Below, one piece after another: positions 24,065-34,400 of a stretch of DNA of 54,247 bases (positions within the stretch are counted from its first letter, which is position 1; the number at the start of each line of letters is the position of its first letter). The position numbers and the translations under genes are program-made. The notes beneath the pieces were generated by a model, which was not told the DNA's origin, made no database searches, and worked only from the letters and a program-made list of their open reading frames with translations. The DNA is from an uncultured Bacteroidales bacterium (GTDB lineage: Bacteria; Bacteroidota; Bacteroidia; Bacteroidales; Paludibacteraceae), in the NCBI GenBank assembly GCA_900320865.1, contig ONTT01000010.1:1-54247 (forward strand), read 5' to 3'.

Positions 24065-24092
24065 AAAATTATGATATTTCCGCACCCCAAAA

Positions 24093-24124
24093 TTTGCATA
24101 TATCAAAAATTTGTTGTACCTTTG
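24093..24124 (+). promoter_or_regulatory. Promoter of the unrecognised basic-protein gene
   Basis: TTTG (24093-24096), a 20-nt spacer and TACCTTTG (24117-24124). The start near 24131 leaves a leader of about 118 nt that contains two TTAGGG words and is otherwise featureless. Confidence 0.75.
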
Positions 24125-24248
24125 CACACAAAATTAGGACCCGAGTTAGGGTAATCGTTAGGGCGGAAGATATGCGGCATTAGGTAATCCTAGACCATGC
24201 TTATTGTAACAAACATGTAACTAACTATAAATCAGCAACCTAAAAATC

Positions 24249-25007
24249 ATGTCTCAACATCTGAAATCTCGCATTATTCGGCGTTTGAAAGCTGCTGTTT
24301 CGTACTACCCGCCTCATGCCGACATTTCCGCTTCCCATGCACGGGGAGTGCGCTATTTTGTGCCGGTAATAGGCATTGATGCGTTGTGGGGCGCCATGAA
24401 CACCGTCAAGGAAGGACGCCACTACAAAAAACACATCATCGTCCGCCGTGTCCCGCGCCGCGGAGGACAGCTCCTGCAGCTCTACACCTACCGTTTCCCC
24501 AAGTCTTGGTCTGCAGCCTGTGTCGCTAACCGCGAACTCATCAAGGAAGCGCAACGCCGCGCACATGCCCTCGAACATGACTGCTCCTATGCCGGTATCG
24601 ACTGGCATATCCGCTTCTTCAAGCATTATTTCCGTGTCGTCAAAGGCGGTGCCGCACCCGAACCTGGCATGAAACGCTACTCCCGTTTCTACCAATACAC
24701 CTACGTCGCCATCTACCGCGAACTCAAGGCCGCACAATCCGAACAAACCCAAGTGCAAACCACCCAACAAGCGCAAGCCACCCAACAACAGGCAGAGCCT
24801 CTGCAACACCCCGCGCAAACCGCACAACAAGCCCATGAACCCGCGATTAACATGGATGACATCACCTTCAACCCCATCCGATATCTACCTTCGCGCACTC
24901 GCCGTGTCTATCCCTTGCGTCGTGTCCTTGCAGCTCGTGACTACATAAACGACCCGCCACCCAAACCCTCCCCCCTAATCCCTAACCCCTATTTGACAAG
25001 CAAATGA
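24249..25007 (+). CDS. Unrecognised basic protein with Q/A-rich linker
   Basis: This is a 252-aa soluble-looking protein of unknown function. Residues 1-160 are compact, basic and aromatic (KHIIVRRVPRRGG, RFPKSWSAACVANRELIKEA, FKHYFRVVKGG, YSRFYQYTYVAIYREL). Residues about 161-198 are a Gln/Ala/Thr low-complexity linker. The tail carries RRVYPLRRVLAARDYINDPPP and ends in a heptamer array encoding PLIPNPYL. Codon use is C-ending and unlike neighbours such as pckA (many GCC, CGC, ACC), which could mean low expression or transfer. There is no signal peptide or membrane helix. The charge suggests nucleic-acid binding, but this is only a guess. It has its own consensus promoter. Confidence 0.7.
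   Translation: MSQHLKSRIIRRLKAAVSYYPPHADISASHARGVRYFVPVIGIDALWGAMNTVKEGRHYKKHIIVRRVPRRGGQLLQLYTYRFPKSWSAACVANRELIKEAQRRAHALEHDCSYAGIDWHIRFFKHYFRVVKGGAAPEPGMKRYSRFYQYTYVAIYRELKAAQSEQTQVQTTQQAQATQQQAEPLQHPAQTAQQAHEPAINMDDITFNPIRYLPSRTRRVYPLRRVLAARDYINDPPPKPSPLIPNPYLTSK
24973..24993 (+). repeat. Heptamer array at the 3' end of the unknown gene
   Basis: Three units CCCTAAT, CCCTAAC, CCCTATT sit just before the stop codon and code for the last residues PLIPNPYL. Confidence 0.65.
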
Positions 25008-25045
25008 TACAATTTTAAGAAAATTTCTTAAAAAACACGGAATAT

Positions 25046-25077
25046 CTTGCATAATTGCAAAAAAAGTTGTATCTTTG
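25046..25077 (+). promoter_or_regulatory. Promoter of pckA
   Basis: CTTG (25046-25049), a 20-nt spacer and TATCTTTG (25070-25077), giving a leader of about 42 nt rich in A and T. Confidence 0.75.
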
Positions 25078-25125
25078 CAGCCGATTTAAAAATGTCTGAT
25101 TAAAAATTCAAAAATATTTAAAACA

Positions 25126-26730
25126 ATGAAAGAGTTAGATCTTACCAAGTATGGTATCAAAGGTGCGACTGTAATCGCCCACAACCCGTCCTACGAGTAT
25201 CTGTTCGCAGAGGAGACCAAGCCGGAGTTGACCGGTTATGCTAAAGGTCAGAACACTGAGCTGGGCGCTGTGAACGTAATGACCGGTATCTATACCGGCC
25301 GTTCGCCGAAAGACAAATACATCGTGATGGACAAGAACTCGAAGGACACCGTTTGGTGGACCACCGAGGGTTACAAGAACGATAACCACCCGATGTCTGA
25401 AGAAGTTTGGGCTAAGGTAAAAGAGTTGGCTATCAAAGAGTTGAGCGGCAAGAACCTCTATGTAGTGGACGCCTTCTGCGGTGCTAACAAGGACACCCGC
25501 ATGGCTGTTCGTTTCATCGTAGAGGTAGCATGGCAGGCTCACTTCGTAAAGAACATGTTCATCCAGCCGAGCGAAGAGGAGTTGGCTAACTTCGAGCCGG
25601 ACTTCGTGATCTACAACGCTTCGTTGGCAAAGGTTGAGAACTACAAAGAGCTCGGTCTGAACAGTGAGACTTGTGTGGCTTTCAACACTACGAGCCGTGA
25701 GCAGGTTATTTTGAACACCTGGTATGGCGGTGAAATGAAGAAAGGTATGTTCTCCATGATGAACTACTACCTGCCGTTGAAGGGTATCGCTTCGATGCAC
25801 TGCTCGGCTAACACCGACATGGAGGGCAAGAACACCGCTATCTTCTTCGGTCTGTCCGGTACCGGTAAGACCACGTTGAGTACCGATCCGAAACGTCTGC
25901 TCATCGGTGATGACGAGCACGGATGGGATGATCAGGGTGTGTTCAACTTCGAGGGCGGTTGCTATGCAAAGGTAATCAACTTGGACAAAGAGTCTGAGCC
26001 GGACATCTACGCTGCTATCCGTCGTAACGCATTGTTGGAGAACGTAACTGTTGACGCTAACGGCAAGATCGATTTCGCTGATAAGAGCGTAACCGAGAAC
26101 ACCCGTGTAAGCTATCCGATCAACCATATCGAGAAGATTGTTCGTCCGGTATCTGCAGGTCCTGCAGCTAAGAACGTGATCTTCCTGAGTGCGGATGCTT
26201 TCGGCGTTCTGCCTCCTGTATCGATCCTGACTCCGGAGCAGACGAAGTACTACTTCCTGAGCGGTTTCACCGCTAAGTTGGCAGGTACCGAGCGTGGTAT
26301 CACCGAGCCGACTCCGACTTTCTCTGCTTGCTTCGGTCAGGCATTCCTGGAGCTCCACCCGACGAAATATGCTGAGGAGCTCGTTAAGAAGATGGAGAAG
26401 AGTGGTGCGAAGGCATACCTCGTTAACACCGGTTGGAACGGAACGGGCAAGCGTATCTCGATCCGCGACACCCGCGGTATCATCGACGCTATCCTCGGTG
26501 GTGACATCCTCACTGCTCCGACGAAGAAGATCCCGTACTTCAACTTCGAAGTACCGACTGCTCTGCCGGGTGTTGATCCTGCTATCCTCGATCCGCGCGA
26601 CACTTATAAGGACGCTGCTGAGTGGGAAGTTAAGGCAAAAGACTTGGCTGCTCGCTTCATCAAGAACTTCGATAAGTACACTACGAACGAAGCTGGTAAG
26701 GCGCTTGTTGCTGCTGGTCCGCAACTCTAA
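25126..26730 (+). CDS. pckA: Phosphoenolpyruvate carboxykinase (ATP)
   Basis: This 534-aa enzyme interconverts oxaloacetate and PEP with ATP/ADP and CO2. In fermentative Bacteroidales it works mainly as the CO2-fixing, ATP-yielding entry to the succinate branch. The kinase-1a P-loop [12 protein letters not shown] (241-252), the following metal site DDEHGWDD (262-269) and TGRSPKDKY near the start identify the ATP-type family. Length is typical. Codon bias is extreme, indicating very high expression, and it creates a spurious 529-codon antisense frame. A small membrane-protein gene follows 15 nt later. Confidence 0.98.
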   Translation: MKELDLTKYGIKGATVIAHNPSYEYLFAEETKPELTGYAKGQNTELGAVNVMTGIYTGRSPKDKYIVMDKNSKDTVWWTTEGYKNDNHPMSEEVWAKVKELAIKELSGKNLYVVDAFCGANKDTRMAVRFIVEVAWQAHFVKNMFIQPSEEELANFEPDFVIYNASLAKVENYKELGLNSETCVAFNTTSREQVILNTWYGGEMKKGMFSMMNYYLPLKGIASMHCSANTDMEGKNTAIFFGLSGTGKTTLSTDPKRLLIGDDEHGWDDQGVFNFEGGCYAKVINLDKESEPDIYAAIRRNALLENVTVDANGKIDFADKSVTENTRVSYPINHIEKIVRPVSAGPAAKNVIFLSADAFGVLPPVSILTPEQTKYYFLSGFTAKLAGTERGITEPTPTFSACFGQAFLELHPTKYAEELVKKMEKSGAKAYLVNTGWNGTGKRISIRDTRGIIDAILGGDILTAPTKKIPYFNFEVPTALPGVDPAILDPRDTYKDAAEWEVKAKDLAARFIKNFDKYTTNEAGKALVAAGPQL

Positions 26731-26745
26731 TTGTTCGCACAGCCT

Positions 26746-27270
26746 ATGGCTGAAGATAAAACAAAGAAAATCGCCATGTACCGCCGTTGGGCGTACATGG
26801 CGATTGCTATTTTAGCAGCTGCTTTGCTGCCTTTGTCTTCTCCCTTATCGTTTCTGCAAGACGAGGGCATCATCTACATACGCAGTTTTACGATGAATCA
26901 GGAGCGTTTTATGATGCTTCAGACCGAGTTAGACAGTGGTGTTACCGAAGTAGCGGCCACGATGTCGGTTAAAGGGTTGTATTATTGCTATTGGGCGATG
27001 CTGATAGGGGCTATAGGTGCTTTGCTATGTATGATGTCGCCTTATGCTCGTCTTTGGATGTGCGATATCACGATGGTGGCAGCAGGAGCCTATTATGTGC
27101 TTTTGATTATCTATGCGCTGCGCATAGGGGATGTCTATTTCCCGACCATAGGAGTGTCTTGGGGAACTTTCTTACCGGCCATTGTCTTGGAGATGATGGT
27201 TCTCACGCATGGTAACGTGCACCGATACGGTCATTATCTGGATGACGAGATAGAGGGAGAAGAGGATTAG
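26746..27270 (+). CDS. Four-helix membrane protein, unknown
   Basis: This 174-aa protein has four hydrophobic segments (about 12-33, 77-97, 103-125, 134-155) and an acidic C-terminus (YLDDEIEGEED). SVKGLYYCYWAMLIGAIGALLC is reminiscent of the Bacteroidetes DUF4293 family, but I cannot be sure. I start at the ATG at 26746 rather than the TTG directly after the pckA stop. It is probably read from the pckA promoter. Its last 4 bp overlap the convergent rluD gene, with no terminator visible. Confidence 0.65.
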   Translation: MAEDKTKKIAMYRRWAYMAIAILAAALLPLSSPLSFLQDEGIIYIRSFTMNQERFMMLQTELDSGVTEVAATMSVKGLYYCYWAMLIGAIGALLCMMSPYARLWMCDITMVAAGAYYVLLIIYALRIGDVYFPTIGVSWGTFLPAIVLEMMVLTHGNVHRYGHYLDDEIEGEED

Positions 27271-28304
27271 GTCAAGGTATTGGGTTCGTACCGTCTCCAT
27301 TTCTCAATGAGGGCGGTCATGTCTTCCGGCCATTGGCTATCAAAGAAAAGTCTTTCTCCCGTGCGCGGGTGCGTAAAACCTAATGTACGCGCGTGTAATA
27401 CCTGTCTGGGGCAGAGCGCGAAGCAGTTTTCGATATATTGTTTATATTTCTGGGTGCGGAGTCCTTTGAGGATTTCGCATCCTCCGTATTTCTCGTCGCA
27501 GAAAAGCGGATGCCCGATGTGCTTCATGTGCACGCGTATCTGATGGGTGCGTCCTGTTTCCAGACGACATTCCACTAAAGTCACATACGGAAAACGCTCG
27601 AGTACACGCCAATGAGTGATTGCGTCTTTGGCTTGCGGGCAGTCCTCGAGATCCCAAACCCGATAAATAGTTCGGTCTTTATTATCACGGGCCAGCGCCC
27701 CTTCTATGGTACCGCTGTCTTCTTGGAACGTGCCCCATACGAGTGCGTTGTAGGTTCGTTCGGTCGTATGATTGAAGAATTGCTTGGCGAGATGGGCTTT
27801 GGCTTCCGGTGTCTTGGCTATGAGAAGCAGACCTGAGGTGTCCTTATCAATGCGATGGACGAGGCCGATTGATGGATCATTCATGTCAAGTTTTTCGCCG
27901 AAATAGTACGCGAGAGCGTTCAATAAGGTGTGCTCATAGTTCCCATGCCCGGGATGCACAACAAGCCCCGCCGGTTTGTTGATGACCATCAGGTCGTCGT
28001 CTTCGTATACAATGGTTAGAGGAATATTTTCCGGCGTGATGGTAAAGTCGTGCGGTTCATGGTCAAGAAGGACCTGTATGACATCGCCTGGTTTCACGCG
28101 ATAATTGGAGGCCACAGGTGTTCCGTTCACCCATACATTACCTGCATCCGCCGCAGTTTGTATACGGTTTCTGCTGGTATTGGTCATATGCTCCGCCAGA
28201 TATTTGTCAATGCGTTCTTTGCCTTGACCCTTATCTACTTCGCAACGCCATCTCTCCCAAAGTTCTTCGGATTCTATGGACTCTATGTCTTCGTTCTCAA
28301 CCAT
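27267..28304 (-). CDS. rluD: RluD-family 23S rRNA pseudouridine synthase
   Basis: This 345-aa RluA-family enzyme has an N-terminal S4 RNA-binding domain (RIDKYLAEHM..., about 31-90) and a catalytic domain with HRIDKDTSGLLLIAK, where D153 is the catalytic aspartate. The later TGRTHQIRVHMKHIGHPL is the family's substrate-binding block. It isomerises uridines in 23S rRNA helix 69 if it is RluD in the strict sense; other RluA-family targets cannot be excluded. The first 20 residues are an acidic extension. Its ATG directly abuts the stop codon of the PASTA gene upstream, indicating one operon. Confidence 0.93.
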   Translation of the reverse strand: MVENEDIESIESEELWERWRCEVDKGQGKERIDKYLAEHMTNTSRNRIQTAADAGNVWVNGTPVASNYRVKPGDVIQVLLDHEPHDFTITPENIPLTIVYEDDDLMVINKPAGLVVHPGHGNYEHTLLNALAYYFGEKLDMNDPSIGLVHRIDKDTSGLLLIAKTPEAKAHLAKQFFNHTTERTYNALVWGTFQEDSGTIEGALARDNKDRTIYRVWDLEDCPQAKDAITHWRVLERFPYVTLVECRLETGRTHQIRVHMKHIGHPLFCDEKYGGCEILKGLRTQKYKQYIENCFALCPRQVLHARTLGFTHPRTGERLFFDSQWPEDMTALIEKWRRYEPNTLT

Positions 28305-29126
28305 TTAGAACCATGTTTCTTCTTCGTGATCCGTATTGGTTACGGTTGCTGTTTTCTCGATATCGGCGGAGAGGTACATCGTAACCGTTTCGCCCTCTAA
28401 GAGAAGATGTCCTTCGGAGGGTTGCTGACGATAGACGTATTGCGGCACGCCTTCTTCGGACGGTTCGTCATAGTAAACCGCTCCTACGGTGAGTCGGTTT
28501 CTAAGAAGTGTGCTTCGTGCTTCCTGGAAGCTTAAACCGATGATGCTCGGAACCTCCACCTGCTCCGTTCCTTTTCCGAAGCCTACTACCAGCCGCACTT
28601 TGGTGCCTACTGCAATCTTCTCGCCAGGCTGTACACTCTGTCCATGGGCTTTCACATCCAGTACCAAATCGCGGAAAGCGGAAGGTTCGTAATCATATAT
28701 CGTGTCTACGATGAGACCTAATCCACGCAAGGTAGTCTCAGCTTGTCGATAACTCATATCTTGGAGGTTCGGCATCGGAATTTGTCGTTTACCCGAAGCA
28801 TTGACCGTAACATACACCGCTCGTCCGAGTTTGGCATGGCTATCAGGCATTGGGTCTTGCTCTACGATGGTACCGAAAGGCACTTTCTCGGAATAGGTAG
28901 AGTCGATGACCACTAAGCGCAGACCTTGTTGATCCAGTACAGCTTCTGCTTCTTCTTTCGGTAACCCGCGCACATTCGACACTTCCACTTCCACTCCATG
29001 CTGGGTATAACTCTTGAGGTACGCGATCAGGGACACTAAAATAATGACTACTACTACAATCGCTAAAAGTATATTTATACCCAGAAAAATGGCGTCAGAT
29101 TTATCAAAAATATTCTTTTTTCCCAT
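28305..29126 (-). CDS. PASTA-domain membrane protein
   Basis: This 273-aa protein has one N-terminal membrane helix (about 13-37) and three extracytoplasmic PASTA domains (about 48-112, 115-185, 188-255), the fold that binds peptidoglycan fragments in kinases and PBPs of other phyla. There is no kinase or PBP domain. In Bacteroidetes this stand-alone form is regularly found next to rluD, as here. The function is unknown but a cell-wall contact is likely. I use the ATG at 29126 (MGKKNIFDKSD), about 14 nt after the predicted transcript start; the TTG reading upstream would coincide with that start. Confidence 0.9.
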   Translation of the reverse strand: MGKKNIFDKSDAIFLGINILLAIVVVVIILVSLIAYLKSYTQHGVEVEVSNVRGLPKEEAEAVLDQQGLRLVVIDSTYSEKVPFGTIVEQDPMPDSHAKLGRAVYVTVNASGKRQIPMPNLQDMSYRQAETTLRGLGLIVDTIYDYEPSAFRDLVLDVKAHGQSVQPGEKIAVGTKVRLVVGFGKGTEQVEVPSIIGLSFQEARSTLLRNRLTVGAVYYDEPSEEGVPQYVYRQQPSEGHLLLEGETVTMYLSADIEKTATVTNTDHEEETWF

Positions 29127-29146
29127 AAAATGCAAAATTTATTGCG

Positions 29147-29178
29147 CAAAATTACAATTTTTTTTGGATATATGCAAA
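29147..29178 (-). promoter_or_regulatory. Promoter of the PASTA-rluD unit
   Basis: On the minus strand, TTTG (29175-29178), a 20-nt spacer and TAATTTTG (29147-29154). It overlaps the divergent promoter by 16 bp. Confidence 0.78.
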
Positions 29179-29194
29179 AAATATCGTACTTTTG
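29163..29194 (+). promoter_or_regulatory. Promoter of the small lipoprotein gene
   Basis: TTTG (29163-29166), a 20-nt spacer and TACTTTTG (29187-29194). It has the same 16-bp offset to its divergent partner as the pair at 4409-4456. Confidence 0.8.
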
Positions 29195-29259
29195 CACCGT
29201 TTTTCGCAAAAAGGCGAAGACATAACATAATTTTTAAGCTTAAAAAAACAATTTTGAGT

Positions 29260-29475
29260 ATGAAAAAGATGCTTCTTATCGTAGCTGTTGCTTTCGCTGC
29301 AATGGCTTGCGGAAACAAGTGCGACAAAAAGTGCTGTGAGGCTGAGGCTGAGGCTCCTGCTGTTGAGGCAGTAGAGGCTCCTGCTGAGGAAGAGGCTGCT
29401 CCTGCTGAGGAGCAAACTCTGATCGAGCGCGCTGTTGAACTTGGTGAGGATGTTGCTGCTGAGGCTCAGAAGTAA
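29260..29475 (+). CDS. Small acidic lipoprotein
   Basis: This is a 71-aa predicted lipoprotein: a basic start, a hydrophobic core and lipobox AMAC (C17). It continues as GNKCDKKCC and an Ala/Glu/Pro-rich stretch (EAEAEAPAVEAVEAP), and ends with an amphipathic helix (LIERAVELGEDVAAEA). The composition suggests an extended, surface-exposed stalk. No family is recognised. Codon use is highly biased and the gene is monocistronic, with its own promoter and a strong terminator, so it is probably abundant. Confidence 0.8.
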   Translation: MKKMLLIVAVAFAAMACGNKCDKKCCEAEAEAPAVEAVEAPAEEEAAPAEEQTLIERAVELGEDVAAEAQK

Positions 29476-29507
29476 TTAACCTTTACTTACGTAGAGGAAA
29501 CTCACAA

Positions 29508-29541
29508 AAAGAAGCGACCCTTTCGGGCCGCTTTCTTTTTA
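29508..29541. terminator. Bidirectional intrinsic terminator
   Basis: The stem AAGAAGCG-CCC / GGG-CGCTTTCTT (one mismatch, one bulge) around a TTTC loop is flanked by A-rich sequence on the left and T-rich sequence on the right. It serves the rightward lipoprotein and the leftward gpmI. Confidence 0.8.
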
Positions 29542-29542
29542 T

Positions 29543-31072
29543 TTAGTTTTTGATCAAGCACTTACCGGTCATTTCTTTCGGCTGCTCGATGCCTAAGATA
29601 TGACAGATCGACGGAGCTACGTCGGCGAGAATACCGTTCTCTACTTTTGCGTTCGTATGGTTCTTGCTGATATATACGAAGGGTACAGGATTGAGCGAGT
29701 GAGCGGTATTCGGCGAACCGTCGGCATTGATGGCATTGTCGCAGTTACCGTGATCCGCAATGATGATGATCTCGTAGTCATTGCGTAAAGCCGTTTCTAC
29801 GGTCTCGTTTACGCAGATATCGATAGCTGTGATGGCCTGCTGGATCGAGTTGTACACTCCCGTGTGACCTACCATGTCGCCATTGGCGTAGTTGAGGATG
29901 ATGCAGTCGTATTTCTGGCTGTTGAGCGCGTCGCGCAGCGCGATCGTCACTTCCGGAGCCGACATCATCGGTTGCAGGTCGTATGTCGCTACTTTCGGAC
30001 TCGGGATCAGGATACGGTCTTCGTTCTCGAATTCCGCTTCACGACCACCGTTAAAGAAGAAGGTTACGTGTGCAAATTTCTCGGTTTCGGCAATACGTAA
30101 CTGCTTGAGGCCCAGCTTGCTGACTACTTCTCCGAGGGTGTTGCTGACATTCTCTTTGGGGAACAGCACGTGCAGACCTTGGAAGGACGAATCGTACGGG
30201 GTCATGCAGCAGTAATGGAGGTTCGGAATGGTCTTCATTCCATTCTCCGGCATGTCTTGCTGCGTGAGTGCGATCGTGATCTCTTTGGCGCGGTCGTTAC
30301 GATAGTTAAAGAAGATGACGGCATCGCCTTCTTCAATCGTAGCGAGCGGTTTGCCGTTGCGCACATGTACGATCGGCTTGATGAATTCGTCCGTTACTTC
30401 TGCGTCATAGCTGGCTTGCATCGCTTCGTGCATGTTCTCGAAAGCAGCACCTGTGCCGTTTACCAACAGGTCGTATCCTACTTTGACGCGCTCCCAGCGT
30501 TTGTCACGGTCCATGGCATAGAAACGACCGCAGATAGAAGCGATCTCACCGGCCGATTTCGCGCAATGTGCCTCGAGCTGGTCAATGAATCCGATACCCG
30601 AACGCGGGTCGGTATCACGACCGTCCATGAAGCAATGGATGAAGGTTTTGCCTTGCAGTTCGTATTTAGCTGCTATGTCGCAGAGATAGAACAGGTGCTC
30701 GAGGCTGGAGTGCACTCCTCCGTCCGAAGTGAGGCCCATGAAATGGATCTTCTTGCCGTTCTCCTTAGCGTAACTGAAGACGGCTTTGATCTCCGGATTT
30801 TCTAAAATACTACCGTCTTTGCAGGCGCGGTTGATTTTTACTAAGTCTTGATACACCACGCGACCGGCTCCGATATTGAGGTGACCTACTTCGGAGTTAC
30901 CCATCTGGCCATCGGGAAGACCGACATTTTCGCCACTCGCTTGCAACTGCGAGTTGGGGTAGGTTTGCAATAACTTGTCCCAGTGGGGCGTGGAGGTACA
31001 ATGGATGGCATCAGCGGTATCTTTATGACCGATGCCCCATCCGTCCAAAATCATTAATAATGCTTTACTCAT
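29543..31072 (-). CDS. gpmI: 2,3-bisphosphoglycerate-independent phosphoglycerate mutase
   Basis: This 509-aa dimanganese alkaline-phosphatase-superfamily enzyme interconverts 3- and 2-phosphoglycerate in glycolysis. It has the start [10 protein letters not shown] (metal Asp), the phosphoserine nucleophile S60 in [11 protein letters not shown] and the late metal sites [11 protein letters not shown] and [10 protein letters not shown] start at the ATG at 31072 ([13 protein letters not shown]); the upstream in-frame TTG is not needed. The promoter is about 40 bp upstream. Monocistronic. Confidence 0.97.
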   Translation of the reverse strand: MSKALLMILDGWGIGHKDTADAIHCTSTPHWDKLLQTYPNSQLQASGENVGLPDGQMGNSEVGHLNIGAGRVVYQDLVKINRACKDGSILENPEIKAVFSYAKENGKKIHFMGLTSDGGVHSSLEHLFYLCDIAAKYELQGKTFIHCFMDGRDTDPRSGIGFIDQLEAHCAKSAGEIASICGRFYAMDRDKRWERVKVGYDLLVNGTGAAFENMHEAMQASYDAEVTDEFIKPIVHVRNGKPLATIEEGDAVIFFNYRNDRAKEITIALTQQDMPENGMKTIPNLHYCCMTPYDSSFQGLHVLFPKENVSNTLGEVVSKLGLKQLRIAETEKFAHVTFFFNGGREAEFENEDRILIPSPKVATYDLQPMMSAPEVTIALRDALNSQKYDCIILNYANGDMVGHTGVYNSIQQAITAIDICVNETVETALRNDYEIIIIADHGNCDNAINADGSPNTAHSLNPVPFVYISKNHTNAKVENGILADVAPSICHILGIEQPKEMTGKCLIKN

Positions 31073-31109
31073 TTTGCTATATTGTTTAGTTGATTTCAAT
31101 TTTGCGGCG

Positions 31110-31141
31110 CAAAATTACTACTTTTTTTCCATATATGCAAG
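31110..31141 (-). promoter_or_regulatory. Promoter of gpmI
   Basis: On the minus strand, CTTG (31138-31141), a 20-nt spacer and TAATTTTG (31110-31117). The leader is about 31 nt. Confidence 0.72.
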
Positions 31142-31312
31142 AAAACGGTAAAAAAAATGCAGAACCCAACTTTCTCAACGACAATACGACTTTAGTCCAA
31201 CAAGCCTCCGATTTGCCTCTAATAAAAGTTAAAAGTCTAATTAATTTAGAAAAACAAAAAACGGGTGCATAAATGGATTTTTAGGGAAAATAGCGCAAAA
31301 TTTCTAAAAAAA
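31142..31312. other. Gap between gpmI and secDF promoters
   Basis: The gene-free stretch runs from 31073 to 31434. Apart from the two divergent promoters it holds AT-rich sequence. A 45-codon frame starts at ATG 31135 but has no promoter, no recognisable protein and ordinary codon scatter, so I do not call it. No hairpin or repeat stands out. Confidence 0.6.
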
Positions 31313-31344
31313 TTTGCGTAATTGAAAAAAATGTTGTATCTTTG
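31313..31344 (+). promoter_or_regulatory. Promoter of secDF-clpP-clpX
   Basis: TTTG (31313-31316), a 20-nt spacer and TATCTTTG (31337-31344), with a leader of about 85 nt. Confidence 0.8.
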
Positions 31345-31434
31345 CGCACTTTTTGTGTGTCGTGCGCGAATGTGTGCGCTACGCATACGCGAAAAATTGC
31401 ATATTATATTATTAAAAATACACAACAAACAATT

Positions 31435-34400
31435 ATGCAAAACAAAGGACTAATTCGAATTTTGGCCGTATGTCTTTTCTTGGCATGCGCCTACTATCTG
31501 TCGTTCTCTTTCAGAACGCGCCAGTACGATCGAAAAGCCAAAGCCTACGCTGAGGCTCAGGCCACGGTTGACGGGGTAGTGAATGACTCTGTAGCGAAAG
31601 TGAAAGAGGCATTTTTCTATGACTCGATTGCAACCAAGAAGATTTGGTTTGGTAACACGCTGAAGCAGTGCCGCGAGAAAGAGATCAACTTGGGTCTTGA
31701 CTTGAAGGGCGGTATGAACATCACGATGGAGGTTTCCGTACCGGAGATCCTCGATGCGTTGAGTGGTCATAACACTTCGGAGAACTACAAGAATGCGATT
31801 GCTGCAGCTAAAGAGAAGCAGAAAAAGAGCGGCGATGATTTCCTGACGCTGTTCTTCCAGTCTTTCCACGAGGTAGCTCCGAATGCTAAGTTGGCTTCGA
31901 TCTTTGCTACAATGGAGTTGAAGGACAAAGTGAAGAGCAACATGGAGGACGCTGAAGTTGAGAAAGTGATCCGCGAAGAAGTAGAGGACGCTATCAACAA
32001 CTCGTTCAATGTGCTTCGTACCCGTATCGACCGTTTCGGTGTTGTACAGCCGAACATCCAGAAGTTGGCTCAGTCCGGTCGTATCCTGATTGAGTTGCCG
32101 GGTATCAAAGATCCGAAGCGTGTAGAGAAGCTGTTGCAAGGTAGTGCTAACTTGGAGTTCTGGGAGACCTATGAGTTATCCGAGATCCTTCCTGCTTTGG
32201 CACAGATCAATCGTGAGTTCGCAGCAATGGCTCCTGAGGCTGAGGCTGTAAAGGAAGAGGCTCCGAAAGCAGAGGCGAAAGAAGAGAAGGCAGAGGGTGA
32301 TGACCTGGCTGACTTGGTGGAGAACCTGAATGCGGATTCTGTTGCAGCTGCAGCTAACCAAGAGGCTCAGATTGCTGAGTACAAGCGCAACAACCCGCTG
32401 TTTGCCCTGTTGAACACGCCGATCAACGAGAATGGTCAGGCAAGTCGTGGTCCGGTAGTAGGTGCTTATGTTCACTATTCGGATACCGCCAAGGTAAATG
32501 AGATGTTGCAGTCTCGTATCGCGAAGACCGTTCTGCCGCAGGATGTACGTTTCTGCTGGTCGGTTAAGCCGGTAGATGAGCGCGGTTCGTACTATCAGGT
32601 GATTGCTTTGAAGGCAAAGGCTGATGGTCGTGCAAGTTTGGAAGGCGATGTGATCACGGATGCTCGTGCTGACTTCTCGCAGATGAGTGTTTATGCCGAG
32701 GTTTCGATGGCTATGAACGCAGAGGGTGCCCGTAAATGGCAGCACCTGACAGGTCAGAACATCGGTAAATGTGTAGCTATCGTATTGGACGGCTATGTAT
32801 ACAGTTTCCCGAAGGTTAATGATGAGATCGCAGGCGGTCGTAGCCAAATCACCGGTAACTTCACCGTTGAAGAGGCAAAAGACTTGGCAAACACCTTGAA
32901 GTCCGGTAAGATGCCGGCTCCGGCACATATCATTGAGGAGAGCGTTGTAGGTCCGTCTCTGGGTCGCGAGGCTATCCGTGCCGGTTTGCTCTCGTTTGTA
33001 TTGGGCTTCGTGCTGATCCTCATCTACATGATTTTCTATTACGGTTGGATCCCGGGTCTCATCGCCGATGCGGCTTTGGTATGTAACGTCTTCCTGCTGG
33101 TAGGTATTCTGTCTTCGTTCAGTGCTGTTCTGACCTTGCCGGGTATTGCCGGTATCGTCTTGACGATGGGTATGGCGGTCGATGCGAACGTGCTTATCTA
33201 CGAGCGTATCCGTGAGGAGTTGCGCGGCGGTAAGGGTATGCGTAAGGCTATCGAGGACGGTTTCAAGGGAGCCATCAGCGCTATCGTCGATGCGAACGTA
33301 ACTTCGTTCCTCACCGGTGCTATCTTGGCTATCTTCGGTACGGGTCCGATCAAGGGCTTCGCTGTAACCTATATGATCGGTATCATCTCGTCCTTCTTGA
33401 CGGCTGTGTTCATCACTCGTCTGTTGCTGGAAGACTACTGCAAGAAAGAGGACGCAAAGGAGTTGAGCTTCACTACGAAGTTGATGCAGAACTTCTTGCA
33501 GAATATCCACTTTGACTTTGTCAATGCTCGTAAGATTGCTTACTGCGTATCCGGTGTTGTATTGATCTTCGCTATCCTCGGTTTGGAGCCGCACTTGTTC
33601 GGTAAACTGAACTTGGGTATCGACTTCTCCGGTGGACGTAACTATGTGGTTCGTTTTGATCAGAGCATCAATACGCAAGAGGTACGCGCTAATCTGGATA
33701 AAACCTTCAGCGCTACGCTTGAGGACGGTGAGTTGTTCTCGTTGAACGTAATTACCTATGGTAATGACGCTAACCAGGTACGTATCTCGACCAACTATCG
33801 TATCAACGATGAGTCGGCTAATGCGAACGATAAGATCGACTCTCTGCTCTATGTGGGTTGCAAGCCGTTCTTGGGTGAGAACATCACCTATGAGGACTTC
33901 ACGACGACGGAGTCGAATGCAGAGGTTGGTATTATGTCGAGCCAGAAAGTAGGACCGGCTATTGCCGATGATATCAAGACAAGTGCCGTTTGGGCTGTCT
34001 TGGCGGCATTGGTAGTTATCTTCCTTTATATCTTGCTGCGTTTCCGCAACTTCGCTTACTCGGTAGGTGCTATTGCTGCCTTGGCGCACGATACAATCAT
34101 CATCCTGGGTCTGTATGCTATCCTCTGGAAGATCATGCCGTTCTCTATGGAGATCGACCAAGCGTTCATCGCGGCTATCCTGACTGTTATCGGTTATTCA
34201 ATCAACGATACGGTGGTTATCTTCGACCGTGTACGTGAGTACAATACGCTCTATCCGAAGCGCGACCGCAAGATCAATATCAACGATGCATTGAACAACA
34301 CCTTGAGCCGTACGTTCTCGACCTCTATGAGTACGTTCGTAGTATTGCTGGCTATCTTCGTATTCGGCGGTGAGACGATCCAAGGCTTCGTATTCGCGCT

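Noticed and set aside
25135-26724. 529-codon open frame antisense to pckA
   Set aside because: It is the mirror of a highly codon-biased gene; its protein has no recognisable domain, and the + strand encodes a textbook PEP carboxykinase.
31135-31272. 45-codon ORF between gpmI and secDF
   Set aside because: No promoter, no recognisable protein and AT-rich random-looking codons.
32176-34161. 661-codon open frame antisense to secDF
   Set aside because: The cause is the same: strong codon bias in the real gene removes stops on the opposite strand. It has no promoter and its composition (Gln, Thr, Arg-rich) is implausible.
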